Positions 1 through 8,485 of a stretch of DNA of 64,000 nt are shown piece by piece (position 1 is the stretch's first letter; every line of letters begins with the position of its first letter). The notes beneath the pieces were generated by a model, which worked only from the letters and a program-made list of their open reading frames with translations, had not been told where the DNA came from and did not search any database. This stretch comes from Sphingobacteriaceae bacterium (lineage in GTDB: Bacteria > Bacteroidota > Bacteroidia > B-17B0 > Aurantibacillaceae). The DNA lies in assembly GCA_016715905.1 (NCBI GenBank), contig JADJXI010000004.1, positions 1 through 64,000 on the forward strand. Reading direction: 5' to 3'. A program made the position numbers and the translations under genes.

Positions 1-28
1 TTATTATCTTTATTTTGATTTAATTATT

Positions 29-865
29 ATGAAATTAAAACTTGTTTATTTTTCGTTTATTTTTTCAATTAGTTGTCAAATATTGGTTGGAAAGAATAAA
101 GATGGGAGGCATTTTAAAAAAATAGTTGATAAAAATAATTCTACTTCGGTTTTATTTGGTGAAAGTGATGATAAAAAAGGTAGATCAACTTCGCGAAATG
201 TGGTGAAGCTTAATTTAACTTCCACAATACTTACTAATCCAACAATCCAATACGAATTTGCTTTTCATAATAATATGTCAGCTGCCGTTGCCTTCTCGTA
301 CTTTACCCCTAAAAAAATACCCAATTTTTATTACCGCCAAAAATCTAACGAGCAAGGTTGGAAAAATGCCAGATTTGACGGTTGGTCAGTTACCGGAGAA
401 TATCGTTTTTATCCGGGTCAAAAAACGGAAAGACAAGCCCCAAATGGATTTTATTTTGCACCTTATTATCGCTATGCAAGTTATACTTTAAAAGCAGACT
501 ATGTTCAAACCAATGGAGGTGTAACGCGTGATTTTGGTATGAAAGGAACTTATTCAGGGTACACCATCGGTGGGATGATTGGCGCTCAATTTTTGCCAAG
601 TAAAAATTTTTCAATTGATATCTGGATTTTAGGAATGGGCTTTGGCAAGTCTAAATTAAAATTAGAAGGCTGGGCAAAGGATGGACAGCCTATTTTACAA
701 GATGCGCTTACAAATGATATCTTAGAACATCTTGATGATTTAGGTAAGTTCGGTAAAGGCAATGTAGAGCTTGATGTTAGCACGAGCGCTGCAACGCTTG
801 AAATAACAAAATTACCTATGAGCAGCTATCGAATAATAGGTATTTGTTTGGGCTTCGCTTTTTAA
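29..865 (+). CDS. DUF3575-like outer-membrane beta-barrel protein
   Basis: The 278-residue product begins with a hydrophobic stretch (MKLKLVYFSFIFSISCQIL) that looks like a signal peptide, so it is probably exported. The body has alternating amphipathic strands. It contains the pattern 'VKLNLTSTILTNPTIQYEF' followed by 'GEYRFYPG', which is typical of small Bacteroidota outer-membrane proteins of the DUF3575 kind. It ends in phenylalanine (GICLGFAF), as barrel proteins often do. No catalytic motif is visible and the role is unknown. The start is an ATG only 28 bases into the window, so regulatory sequence is mostly outside. The PEBP-family gene follows after 10 bases on the same strand and may be cotranscribed. 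Confidence 0.75.
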   Translation: MKLKLVYFSFIFSISCQILVGKNKDGRHFKKIVDKNNSTSVLFGESDDKKGRSTSRNVVKLNLTSTILTNPTIQYEFAFHNNMSAAVAFSYFTPKKIPNFYYRQKSNEQGWKNARFDGWSVTGEYRFYPGQKTERQAPNGFYFAPYYRYASYTLKADYVQTNGGVTRDFGMKGTYSGYTIGGMIGAQFLPSKNFSIDIWILGMGFGKSKLKLEGWAKDGQPILQDALTNDILEHLDDLGKFGKGNVELDVSTSAATLEITKLPMSSYRIIGICLGFAF

Positions 866-875
866 TTCATAGCTT

Positions 876-1361
876 ATGAAATATTTGTTTATTGGAATTC
901 TTTTTGCTTTTCTTCCTAAAAAACCTTTTACTGCCAAGAGCCTTGATTTTGCGGAAGGTCATAATATTCAGTCTAAATTTACTTGTGATGCCCAAAATAT
1001 AAGTCCGGGTATTGTTTTTGAAAATATTCCGAAAAAAACAAAATTTTTCGCCATCATCATGGATGATACCGAATCGCCCAATGGTGAATTTGTGCATTGG
1101 GTTTTATTTAATATACCCAAATGTGATAAAATAGAAGAAAATACTGCGCCGGGTGTGACCGGAAAAAATAGTTTGGGCATCAATAAATATTTTGGTCCTT
1201 GCCCGCCTAACGGCATTCATACCTATCATTTTAAAGTTTATGCCGTGAAGGATTCATTAGCGATTAACAATAATGTAACAAAAACCGAATTACTCAAAGC
1301 CTTGAGTGGACAGGTATTAGCGGAATCACAATTTACAGGAAAATACATGCGCAAACAGTGA
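876..1361 (+). CDS. YbhB/YbcL-type PEBP (Raf-kinase-inhibitor-like) protein
   Basis: The 161-residue protein shows the phosphatidylethanolamine-binding-protein fold signature of bacterial YbhB/YbcL proteins. In order these are 'FTCDAQNISPGIVFENIP', 'FAIIMDDTESPNGEFVHW' (the D-x-D-x-P and H-W ligand-site segment), and 'GPCPPNGIHTYHFKVYA'. Family members bind anionic ligands; the physiological role in bacteria is mostly unsettled. The first 20 residues are hydrophobic (KYLFIGILFAFLP), suggesting export or membrane anchoring. Length is normal for the family. It lies 10 bases after the barrel gene, in the same direction. Family assignment is firm; function is not. Confidence 0.85.
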   Translation: MKYLFIGILFAFLPKKPFTAKSLDFAEGHNIQSKFTCDAQNISPGIVFENIPKKTKFFAIIMDDTESPNGEFVHWVLFNIPKCDKIEENTAPGVTGKNSLGINKYFGPCPPNGIHTYHFKVYAVKDSLAINNNVTKTELLKALSGQVLAESQFTGKYMRKQ

Positions 1362-1499
1362 ATAAATTTTATTCAAATGAGTTAGAAGTAATTATAGATT
1401 AACTCCTTATCTCCGCGATTCAACGATTCTTTTTTAATTAACTTAGTTTTTCTGGAAAATTTAGATTTTGAAATATTCAAACCCCGCGCTCAATATTCC

Positions 1500-2261
1500 T
1501 TGGAAGAGTTTTATGGAAATGAAGCACAACTGTTGCGCGTATATGGTTTTTTAAAAAATCCCTATAAATCTTTACTGGTTATTCACGGCGCATCGGGCAG
1601 TGGAGTTACCCATTTACTGAATGCTTGTGGAAAAGAAACGGAGAAACGAAATAAAAAAGCAATTTATCTCACGGCTGAATGGTTTACTGAAATAATTCGT
1701 TCTAAATCTAAAGAGGAGCAAAAAAAGGAGTTTTACGAGCAGTTGAGTAGTTTTGATTTAGTGTGTGTAGATAATATTCAGTTTTTTTATAGAAAGAAAA
1801 AGTCAATTACCTTGGATTTAATTGAATTAAGCAATTACCTATTAAAATCAGGAAAGAAAATTATTTTCGGTTGTAGTAAATTAGGTTATGATATTACTCG
1901 TTCCAAAAAAATAAATTGGCCGGGGGAATCTATACGTGTACAATTATCTCCTTTAGCCGGATTAACCGTGTTTAAATTATTAAAAAGATTATGTACACCT
2001 GAAGATAAAATTCCGGATAGTTTACTTTTTTTAATTTCGGGTTACAATGCCAGCATTGAACAGTACATTAATTGTTTAATATCCATACGTTTTAAAAGCC
2101 GGATCAATAATATAGATTTATTGAGCTTGACTATTGAGGAATTAGAAATAGAATTCAGGATAAAAAATTATTTCCCTCAACAGCAATTGAGAAAATCGTT
2201 TATGCAAAGCAGTTTGCATTTTATTTCGACAATTAAGCAATCAAAAAATTTAAAGACTTAG
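1500..2261 (+). CDS. DnaA-domain-III/Hda-like AAA+ protein with degenerate P-loop
   Basis: The protein resembles only the AAA+ module (domain III) of DnaA, as Hda does; it lacks the DNA-binding domain IV. Residue numbers use the TTG at 1500. The Walker A equivalent is G30-ASGSGVT-37: the canonical lysine is valine (V36, codon GTT) though the following T-H-L-L of DnaA is kept. The Walker B equivalent VCVDNIQFF keeps the first Asp (D91) but has Asn (N92) for the second. ATP binding or hydrolysis is therefore doubtful. The coding frame stays open upstream to about 1398, and the extra residues include FKPRAQYSLEEF, matching the DnaA 'NPRYTFDNF' start of domain III. The true start is thus probably upstream, possibly CTG at 1452. 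It may be an inactive DnaA regulator or a structural paralogue. Confidence 0.75.
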   Translation: MEEFYGNEAQLLRVYGFLKNPYKSLLVIHGASGSGVTHLLNACGKETEKRNKKAIYLTAEWFTEIIRSKSKEEQKKEFYEQLSSFDLVCVDNIQFFYRKKKSITLDLIELSNYLLKSGKKIIFGCSKLGYDITRSKKINWPGESIRVQLSPLAGLTVFKLLKRLCTPEDKIPDSLLFLISGYNASIEQYINCLISIRFKSRINNIDLLSLTIEELEIEFRIKNYFPQQQLRKSFMQSSLHFISTIKQSKNLKT

Positions 2262-2353
2262 TTATTAACCTGTGTTTTGTTAATATTTAAGGGCTAACAA
2301 ATTTAGAATTGGGATTCTGAGGTTGTAGTTTTAAGAAAATCAATCTTCAGACT

Positions 2354-2524
2354 ATGCCAAAGAATAACAAACGTTCAGCTACTTCTAAAAAATCGTCAAA
2401 GAAAATGAAAGTAATAGCCGTTAATTCCAGGAAAGCCGGTAAATTTTTATCGCAGGCCGGTAATAATGTAGCAGTTGCCGGAGGATTGTTAGGTGTGCCG
2501 GTATATGAATTTTTGTATTGGTAA
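2354..2524 (+). CDS. Small basic hypothetical protein (56 aa)
   Basis: An ATG-initiated frame of 56 codons ends at TAA in 2522-2524, directly against the stop of proC on the other strand. The N-terminal third is Lys/Ser rich (MPKNNKRSATSKKSSKKMKV) and the C-terminal third is small and hydrophobic (GNNVAVAGGLLGVPVYEFLYW). It could be a small membrane-associated or nucleoid protein. It fills what would otherwise be an empty gap after the DnaA-like gene. I recognise no family, and the only support is the frame, the skewed composition and the fit between neighbours. Confidence 0.45.
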   Translation: MPKNNKRSATSKKSSKKMKVIAVNSRKAGKFLSQAGNNVAVAGGLLGVPVYEFLYW

Positions 2525-3316
2525 TTAGCCTTTCATTTTTTTATAAGAAGCATTTATCCCCTTAATGATGGAACTGCTTAGTCCATCATGTTCCATTTGA
2601 TTTAAACCGGTTATAGTAACACCCATAGGGGTTGTTACCTTATCAATTTCCTGTTCAGGATGTGTTCCATTGGTAATTAATAAATCGGCCGCACCTTTCA
2701 CGGTTTGCGCGGCGATTAAACTGGCCGTTGCCGCATCAAAACCAATTTCAATACCAGCTTGAATATTTGCGCGAATGTAGCGCATGGCGAAAGCAGTACC
2801 ACAAGCACCCAGTATTGTGGCAGCATCCATTAACTTTTCGTCAATTACAATTGTTTTGCCCAATGAATTAAATAATTTGTTTACCATTTTCAGCGCATTT
2901 TCATTTGAATCGGCCGATGAAATGCAGGTCATGCTTTGATTGATGGCCATGGCTGTATTAGGCATAGCCCTGAAAATTATCACTTTAGGTGGCAATAAAT
3001 CTTGTAGTTCTTTAATTGAAACGCCTGATACCAATGAAATAATAATTTGCCCGGCCTTAATTTTCTTCGAAATTTCTTTTACAATTTCTTTACATTGAAA
3101 AGGTTTTACACACAGCAATACAATTCCGGCATCTTGTACTGCTTTTGCATTAGCACTGGTGATTTTTAAACCTTTATCTTTTAAGTAATTTAAATGATTT
3201 ATTTTTCTGCGAGTAATAGTAATGTCTTTTCCGGCATACAATTTCGAATTTAATAAACCCTCGGCCAACGCTTTCCCTAAGTTACCTCCACCGATGATGC
3301 AGATTTTTGATTTCAT
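2525..3316 (-). CDS. proC: Pyrroline-5-carboxylate reductase
   Basis: This enzyme reduces 1-pyrroline-5-carboxylate to L-proline with NAD(P)H, the last step of proline synthesis, in the cytoplasm. The 263-residue length is standard. The N-terminal Rossmann motif is CIIGGGNLGKALAEGLL (residues about 5-22). The central 'FRAMPNTAMAINQSMTC' and the C-terminal domain with 'GACGTAFAMRYIRANIQAG' and 'TTPMGVTITGLNQME' match the P5CR dimerisation and substrate region (family TTPGGTT). The start ATG at 3316 gives the expected N-terminus. It appears monocistronic, converging with the 56-aa ORF and separated from the upstream exported-protein gene by a terminator. Confidence 0.95.
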   Translation of the reverse strand: MKSKICIIGGGNLGKALAEGLLNSKLYAGKDITITRRKINHLNYLKDKGLKITSANAKAVQDAGIVLLCVKPFQCKEIVKEISKKIKAGQIIISLVSGVSIKELQDLLPPKVIIFRAMPNTAMAINQSMTCISSADSNENALKMVNKLFNSLGKTIVIDEKLMDAATILGACGTAFAMRYIRANIQAGIEIGFDAATASLIAAQTVKGAADLLITNGTHPEQEIDKVTTPMGVTITGLNQMEHDGLSSSIIKGINASYKKMKG

Positions 3317-3390
3317 GTAAGAATATTTTTGCGTAAAGATACTTGTTTTGAAAATAGGAATATTTATACTTATGAATAATCACAAAATAA

Positions 3391-3417
3391 AAAAGCCCTG
3401 TGATATACAGGGCTTTT
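3391..3417 (-). terminator. Rho-independent terminator (10-bp stem)
   Basis: The arms AAAAGCCCTG (3391-3400) and CAGGGCTTTT (3408-3417) are perfect complements around a 7-base loop. On the minus strand the hairpin is followed by a T-rich run. It lies 19 bases past the stop of the minus-strand exported-protein gene at 3436 and upstream of proC, so it most likely ends transcription of the former. Confidence 0.85.
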
Positions 3418-3435
3418 ATTTTAAGTATTGGTGAA

Positions 3436-3714
3436 TTACTCTATTTTAATACAACCATCTTTGATAGTTATTTTAGCGCCGTTTTTTACTTTAACCCAAC
3501 CGCAAGAAGTTTTTATTTCAACTTCTGATGCACTGGTTTGAATAGAGGCCGACCCTGACGTAGAAGCTGAAAATTCTACTTTTTGAGTGGAACCATTGGA
3601 TTTAACTTCCATGGTGTATTTTTTTGAATCTTTGTTGTAATAGCTAACGGTGAATGCGCTTGCTATTGTTGAGCACATAATTAAAATAGCGGATAAAAGA
3701 GTTTTAAATTTCAT
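3436..3714 (-). CDS. Small exported hypothetical protein (92 aa)
   Basis: The product has a clear Sec signal peptide: Met-Lys-Phe-Lys, a hydrophobic core (LLSAILIMCSTIASA) and an A-S-A-type cleavage site near residue 20. The mature part of about 72 residues is Ser/Lys rich and predicted to be beta. Two cysteines (in TSCGWVK and KDGCIKIE) could form a disulfide in the periplasm. I recognise no family. A TATATTTG element (3738-3745, minus strand) lies 23 bases upstream, and a strong terminator lies downstream, so this is a complete single-gene transcription unit. It is likely a real gene of unknown function. Confidence 0.7.
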   Translation of the reverse strand: MKFKTLLSAILIMCSTIASAFTVSYYNKDSKKYTMEVKSNGSTQKVEFSASTSGSASIQTSASEVEIKTSCGWVKVKNGAKITIKDGCIKIE

Positions 3715-3737
3715 AAGGTTGTTTTTTTTAGTTTTCT

Positions 3738-3745
3738 CAAATATA
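3738..3745 (-). promoter_or_regulatory. Putative -7 element TATATTTG
   Basis: The minus strand reads TATATTTG, an exact match to the Bacteroidota -7 consensus TAnnTTTG, ending 23 bases before the ATG at 3714. I see no clear TTG -33 element at the usual spacing, so this rests on the -7 match alone. Confidence 0.4.
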
Positions 3746-3803
3746 AACGATTTAAAATAAATATTAGATAAGTTTTATTAAATGTTGTACTAAATGCGAA
3801 AAC

Positions 3804-6476
3804 CTACAACTCTGCCAGTTTTTCAGCTTTTTTTATGGCTTCATTTAAACCTTCTAACTTGCTCCCTCCGGCTTGCGCATAAAATGCTTGTCCACCACCG
3901 CCGCCATTTATTTCTTTAGCCAAATCTCTTACAATATTTCCTGCATTCAAATTTTTTTCTTTAACCAAGTTATCATTAATAATCACTGAAATACTTGGTT
4001 TTCCATTTACATCAGCGGCTAAAACACAAAATAAATTTGGAATTTCATTTTTTAATTCAAAAAGAATATTTTTTATTTCCTCAGCACTTTCAAATTTTAT
4101 TTGTTCCGCTAAAAAATTTATTTCACCCTTTTTTTCAATTTTGGTTTTCAATTGATTTTTAACTGCATTTGCTTTTTCTTTCAAATAAACAGTTAGTTTT
4201 TTTTCAAGTTCAATTTTTTCTTCTGATAAAGCGCTTACACTTTTGATGAGGTCTTTCGGGTTTTTTAGTATGCTTTTCAACTGCTGAATAATTTCGTTTT
4301 GCTGATCAAAAAACTCTTCCGCTTTTTCTGAAGTTATGGCTTCAATTCTTCGAATTCCGGCAGCTACTGCTGATTCCGAAGTAATTTTAAAATAACCAAT
4401 TTGTCCGGTTGAATTTACATGACAGCCTCCGCAAAGTTCAATGGAATAGTTTTTATCGATGGTAACCATGCGTACAATATCGCCATACTTTTCGCCAAAT
4501 AAAGCCATTGCTCCTTTTTTCTTGGCCTCTTCAATTCCTAATAGTTCAATATTGGCTTTGTGATTTTCCCGTATTTTAGCATTCACCATTTTCTCAATTT
4601 GCGATAATTGTTCATCGCTAATTTTTGAAAAGTGCGAAAAGTCAAAACGTAGATAATCATCATTTACCAAACTTCCTTTTTGCTCAACATGCGTTCCTAA
4701 AATATTACGTAATGCTGCATGAAGTAAGTGTGTTGCGCTATGATTGTTTGTGGTTAATAATCTTTTTTCTGCATTTAATTTTGCCGTGAAGGAAGAGCTT
4801 ATTTTTTCAGGTAATTGTTCGCAAATATGAATGATTACTCCGTTTTCCTTTTTAGTATCAATAATAGTAATTCGGTCGTTAATATTTTCTAAGGTTCCGC
4901 TGTCACCTATTTGTCCCCCACCTTCTGCATAAAAGGGAGTTTTATTTAAAACGAGGTGATATAGTTCTTTATTTTTTGTTTTTACTTTTCTGAATCGTAA
5001 AATAAAACTTTCGCATTCGTATTGTTCAAATCCTACAAAATCAGTTTCTTTTTCTTGTTTTTCGGTAAGGTGTTTATTTTCTCCTACAATTATCCAATCT
5101 TCGGTATCAACTGCTGTGGCGGCTCTTGATCTGTTTTTTTGTTCCTGTAAATATTTCTCAAATCCTTTTTCATCAATACTCAATCCATATCCTCTTGCTA
5201 TCAATGAAGTTAAGTCAACCGGAAAACCAAAAGTGTCATACAAATCAAATACAATTTTTCCATCGATTATTTTTGTTCCGGCATTATTGGTTTCTATACA
5301 AACCTGATCTATCATTTTTAAACCTATTTCTAAGGTTTTATAAAATGAGGTTTCTTCTTCTTTAATTACTTTTTCAATTAATAGTTTCTGTGTATTTAAT
5401 TCGGGAAAAGCTTCACCCATTTGATGTGCTAATACCGGAACGATGCGATATAAAAAAGGTTCTTTTAAACTTAAAGATTGATAACCGTATCTTACTGCTC
5501 TTCTTAAAATACGACGAATTACATATCCGGCACCTGTATTACCCGGTAATTGTCCGTCGCATATGCTGAAAGAGATTGTACGGATATGATCGGCAATCAC
5601 CCGCATGGCTATATTTGCTATTTGATGATTTTTATGCAAATGTTCTTCTTTTGGATTGTATCGTTGTCCGCTTAATTCTTCAATTTTAGAAATTAAAGGC
5701 ATAAATACATCGGTATCGTAATTACTTTGTTTTTTTTGTAAAATCCTTACTAATCTTTCAAATCCCATACCGGTATCCACATGTTGCATGGGTAATTTGA
5801 TCAATGAGCCATTTGCTTTGCGTTCAAATTCCATGAAAACATTGTTCCAGATTTCAATTACCTGATCGTGATCTTTATTCACAAGCGTTGCACCATCAAC
5901 CTTTTCACGTTCTTCATCCGGTCGGCCATCGTAATGAATTTCGGAACATGGACCACAAGGGCCCATATCACCCATTTCCCAAAAGTTATCTTTTTTGTTG
6001 CCATTTAAAATTCTTTCCGGACTAACAAATTGTTTCCAGGTATCATAAGCTTGTTGGTCAAACTCCAAACCTTCTTCGGCATTTCCTTCAAAAACGGTTA
6101 CATACAAACGATCTTTATCTATTTTATAAACTTCAGTTAATAGTTCCCATGCCCAGGCTATGGCTTCTTTCTTAAAATAGTCGCCAAAACTCCAATTCCC
6201 CAACATTTCAAACATGGTATGATGGTAGGTATCAACGCCCACTTCCTCTAAATCGTTGTGTTTACCACTAACGCGTAAACATTTTTGAGTGTCGGCAATA
6301 CGAGGATATTTAATGGGTGAATTCCCTAAGAAAATATCTTTAAAAGGAGCCATACCGCTATTATTAAACATGAGGGTAGGATCACCTTTCACTACCATAG
6401 GAGCACTGGGCACAATGTGATGTCCTTTGCTTCTGAAAAAATCTAAAAATGTTTGTCTGACTTGGTTTGCGTTCAT
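3804..6476 (-). CDS. alaS: Alanyl-tRNA synthetase
   Basis: The enzyme charges tRNA-Ala and edits mischarged Ser/Gly-tRNA. At 890 residues it has the full bacterial architecture. The class II catalytic core opens with 'FRSKGHHIVPSAPMV' and 'DPTLMFNNSGM'. Next come the tRNA-recognition region, the editing domain with zinc ligands 'HSATHLLHAALR' (about residues 575-590) and 'CGGCHVNSTGQIGYF' (about 665-680), a coiled-coil, and the C-Ala domain with 'INGGGGGQAFYAQAGG' near the end. No essential motif appears missing. The ATG at 6476 gives the usual N-terminus. It looks monocistronic; a TAATTTTG -7-like element sits at 6503-6510. Confidence 0.98.
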   Translation of the reverse strand: MNANQVRQTFLDFFRSKGHHIVPSAPMVVKGDPTLMFNNSGMAPFKDIFLGNSPIKYPRIADTQKCLRVSGKHNDLEEVGVDTYHHTMFEMLGNWSFGDYFKKEAIAWAWELLTEVYKIDKDRLYVTVFEGNAEEGLEFDQQAYDTWKQFVSPERILNGNKKDNFWEMGDMGPCGPCSEIHYDGRPDEEREKVDGATLVNKDHDQVIEIWNNVFMEFERKANGSLIKLPMQHVDTGMGFERLVRILQKKQSNYDTDVFMPLISKIEELSGQRYNPKEEHLHKNHQIANIAMRVIADHIRTISFSICDGQLPGNTGAGYVIRRILRRAVRYGYQSLSLKEPFLYRIVPVLAHQMGEAFPELNTQKLLIEKVIKEEETSFYKTLEIGLKMIDQVCIETNNAGTKIIDGKIVFDLYDTFGFPVDLTSLIARGYGLSIDEKGFEKYLQEQKNRSRAATAVDTEDWIIVGENKHLTEKQEKETDFVGFEQYECESFILRFRKVKTKNKELYHLVLNKTPFYAEGGGQIGDSGTLENINDRITIIDTKKENGVIIHICEQLPEKISSSFTAKLNAEKRLLTTNNHSATHLLHAALRNILGTHVEQKGSLVNDDYLRFDFSHFSKISDEQLSQIEKMVNAKIRENHKANIELLGIEEAKKKGAMALFGEKYGDIVRMVTIDKNYSIELCGGCHVNSTGQIGYFKITSESAVAAGIRRIEAITSEKAEEFFDQQNEIIQQLKSILKNPKDLIKSVSALSEEKIELEKKLTVYLKEKANAVKNQLKTKIEKKGEINFLAEQIKFESAEEIKNILFELKNEIPNLFCVLAADVNGKPSISVIINDNLVKEKNLNAGNIVRDLAKEINGGGGGQAFYAQAGGSKLEGLNEAIKKAEKLAEL

Positions 6477-6502
6477 AGTCTCGAAATGAGGAGACGAAGA
6501 TA

Positions 6503-6510
6503 CAAAATTA
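6503..6510 (-). promoter_or_regulatory. Putative -7 element for alaS
   Basis: The minus strand reads TAATTTTG, matching TAnnTTTG, 26 bases upstream of the alaS ATG. No convincing -33 TTG is seen at the expected distance, so the call is weak. Confidence 0.35.
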
Positions 6511-6571
6511 TTGAGATTTACGAATTAGAGTTTGTAATTCCAAAAGGTGATAAGCGTGTTGAAAAAACTAA

Positions 6572-8347
6572 TTATTTTACTTTATTAAGAAGTTTAAGTA
6601 CCTGTTTTTCATCTGGTATTTGAGCCATTTGAATTTTACGCGCATAATGAATGGAATCCAGGATTTCCTTTTGTTTTTCATCCACTAAAGCTTTTTGACT
6701 TTCTACCTCTTCTTTTTGGCTTTCAATGATTGCTTTTTGCTTTTGGGTTACCTTAAAACGATTGAACATGAATAAGGCAAATATTATTACAATGGCAAGT
6801 CCGCCAAATAACGCAACTTGTTGATTTTTTTTGGCTTTTATTTCGGCACTTTGTTTGGCGAGTTCTGCGTTTTTAATTTCACTTTCTTTTGCGTGCGAAA
6901 CAGAATCAGCGGCCGCTTGTTTTTCATATTCGTATTTAAGTTGGGATTTGATAGAAGCCTTTCTGATAGATTCATTCTCTAGGCTATCTTTCATTTGTAT
7001 ATATAATTCAAAATATTTTAGTGAAAGTTTATAATTTCCTTTTGTTTTATAAATTTCGCTTAATGCCTGGGCGGTTTTTTTGATATTTTTTGTATAGCCA
7101 AATTCAGAGGAGATTTGAAGACTATTATGAAAGAGTTGCAGTGCTTTTGAAGCTTTACCGATTTTAAGATATGCACTACCTATATTGTGCAATGTGGTAG
7201 CCGTATTAGCATTATCTCCTGATTGTTCGAATAATTTTAAGCTTTCTAAACCATAGCTTAAGGCCTTAGAGTAATCGCCCGAATCATGGTAAAAAGTTCC
7301 AATATTGTTAGTTGCCGCAGCCATGCCGGCAATATTACCGGTTTCTTTAAATAATTGAAGCGCAATTTTGTAATGAAAGAGTGCACTATCTAAATTATTC
7401 ATATAATGAAAAATATCACCAATATTATTATGAGAATATGGTAGATCTCCTTTAAGTTTTAATTCTTCACGTATCAACAAACCTTTTCTATAATATTCCA
7501 ATGCTTTTTCGTGATCGCCGTGTACGTGATAACATTGGCCTAACTGAGAAAGTGACATGGCTATTCCATTTTTATCACCTAATTTTTCTTTTATTTGTAA
7601 TGATTTACTAGCGTATTCGATAGCTTCTTTAAGATTGCCGTTACGGCTATAAACGTATGAAATTGCGTTTAGTGCTTTGGAAATATAATTATTGTTATTA
7701 CTCCTTTCGGCAAAACTCAGACATTTAATGTAATAATCTAATGCTTTTTTGATATTCCCTTTAGAAGAATAAATGTTGCCGATATTAATGTATGAACTAA
7801 GAGCACTAAGTGTGTCGCCTAATTGTTTATTTAAATTAAAACTTTCATTAAAGTAACTTAAAGCTTTATCAAAATCTTGTTTATTAAAATAAATTGCACC
7901 AATGTTATTTAGTATTGAAGATTGTGTTTTTTTATCATTCAATTGTTTTGTTATTTCAGTGCTTTGAAGAAAAAGCTCCAATGCCTTTTGAAAATCGCCT
8001 TGTAAGTAATACACTGTTCCGATGTTATTTATGCTGCTCGCATAGTAACTTTTATACTTCCTGCAAATTTTAGTCAGCGTTTGGCATTGTTTTAATTTTT
8101 GAATGCATAAATCTTTAGCGTTTTGCCATATTGCTCTTGCACTATCATTATTTTGTAAAGAAATTTCAGTTCCTAATTGTAAAAGTGTAGCAATCTTTAT
8201 AGTGTCATTTTTTGTAATTTCTATAATTTTATATAAAGAATCAATTTTACGATTATGTTTAATTTGATTGTTTTGCGCATAATATGTTGAATGTTGAATT
8301 CCGAATACAACAAGACAAAAAATAAAATATTTTATTATACTTTTCAA
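6572..8347 (-). CDS. TPR membrane protein ending at a SpoIIE-type linker, no output domain
   Basis: The 591-residue protein has a signal peptide (SIIKYFIFCLVVFGIQ). About ten tetratricopeptide repeats follow, with recurring 'YSKALSYGLESLKLFEQ'-like helices. Near residues 480-500 there is an Ala/Lys-rich coiled coil, then a transmembrane helix ('VALFGGLAIVIIFALFMF') and a second coiled coil. The protein ends at 'ILDSIHYARKIQMAQIP' plus 13 residues. In Bacteroidota sensor phosphatases this 'DSIxYAxxIQ' helix directly precedes a SpoIIE (PP2C-like) domain, which is absent here. It lies downstream of a real SpoIIE protein (8486-11803) in the same direction. Its last ~130 residues are nearly the same as those of the protein at 25123-26892. 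Probable role: periplasmic sensing with a partner output protein (inference). Confidence 0.8.
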   Translation of the reverse strand: MKSIIKYFIFCLVVFGIQHSTYYAQNNQIKHNRKIDSLYKIIEITKNDTIKIATLLQLGTEISLQNNDSARAIWQNAKDLCIQKLKQCQTLTKICRKYKSYYASSINNIGTVYYLQGDFQKALELFLQSTEITKQLNDKKTQSSILNNIGAIYFNKQDFDKALSYFNESFNLNKQLGDTLSALSSYINIGNIYSSKGNIKKALDYYIKCLSFAERSNNNNYISKALNAISYVYSRNGNLKEAIEYASKSLQIKEKLGDKNGIAMSLSQLGQCYHVHGDHEKALEYYRKGLLIREELKLKGDLPYSHNNIGDIFHYMNNLDSALFHYKIALQLFKETGNIAGMAAATNNIGTFYHDSGDYSKALSYGLESLKLFEQSGDNANTATTLHNIGSAYLKIGKASKALQLFHNSLQISSEFGYTKNIKKTAQALSEIYKTKGNYKLSLKYFELYIQMKDSLENESIRKASIKSQLKYEYEKQAAADSVSHAKESEIKNAELAKQSAEIKAKKNQQVALFGGLAIVIIFALFMFNRFKVTQKQKAIIESQKEEVESQKALVDEKQKEILDSIHYARKIQMAQIPDEKQVLKLLNKVK

Positions 8348-8485
8348 TTAAGTAATATTCGTTTTAAATTTTCCAAATTCACTCCAGTTACTGAAGTTGT
8401 TTGCATTAATTCTTTATGCTTAATAATATCAAACTATAATTAAAACTTAATTTACAAAAAAGCAACACTTATTCAATTTACTAAA

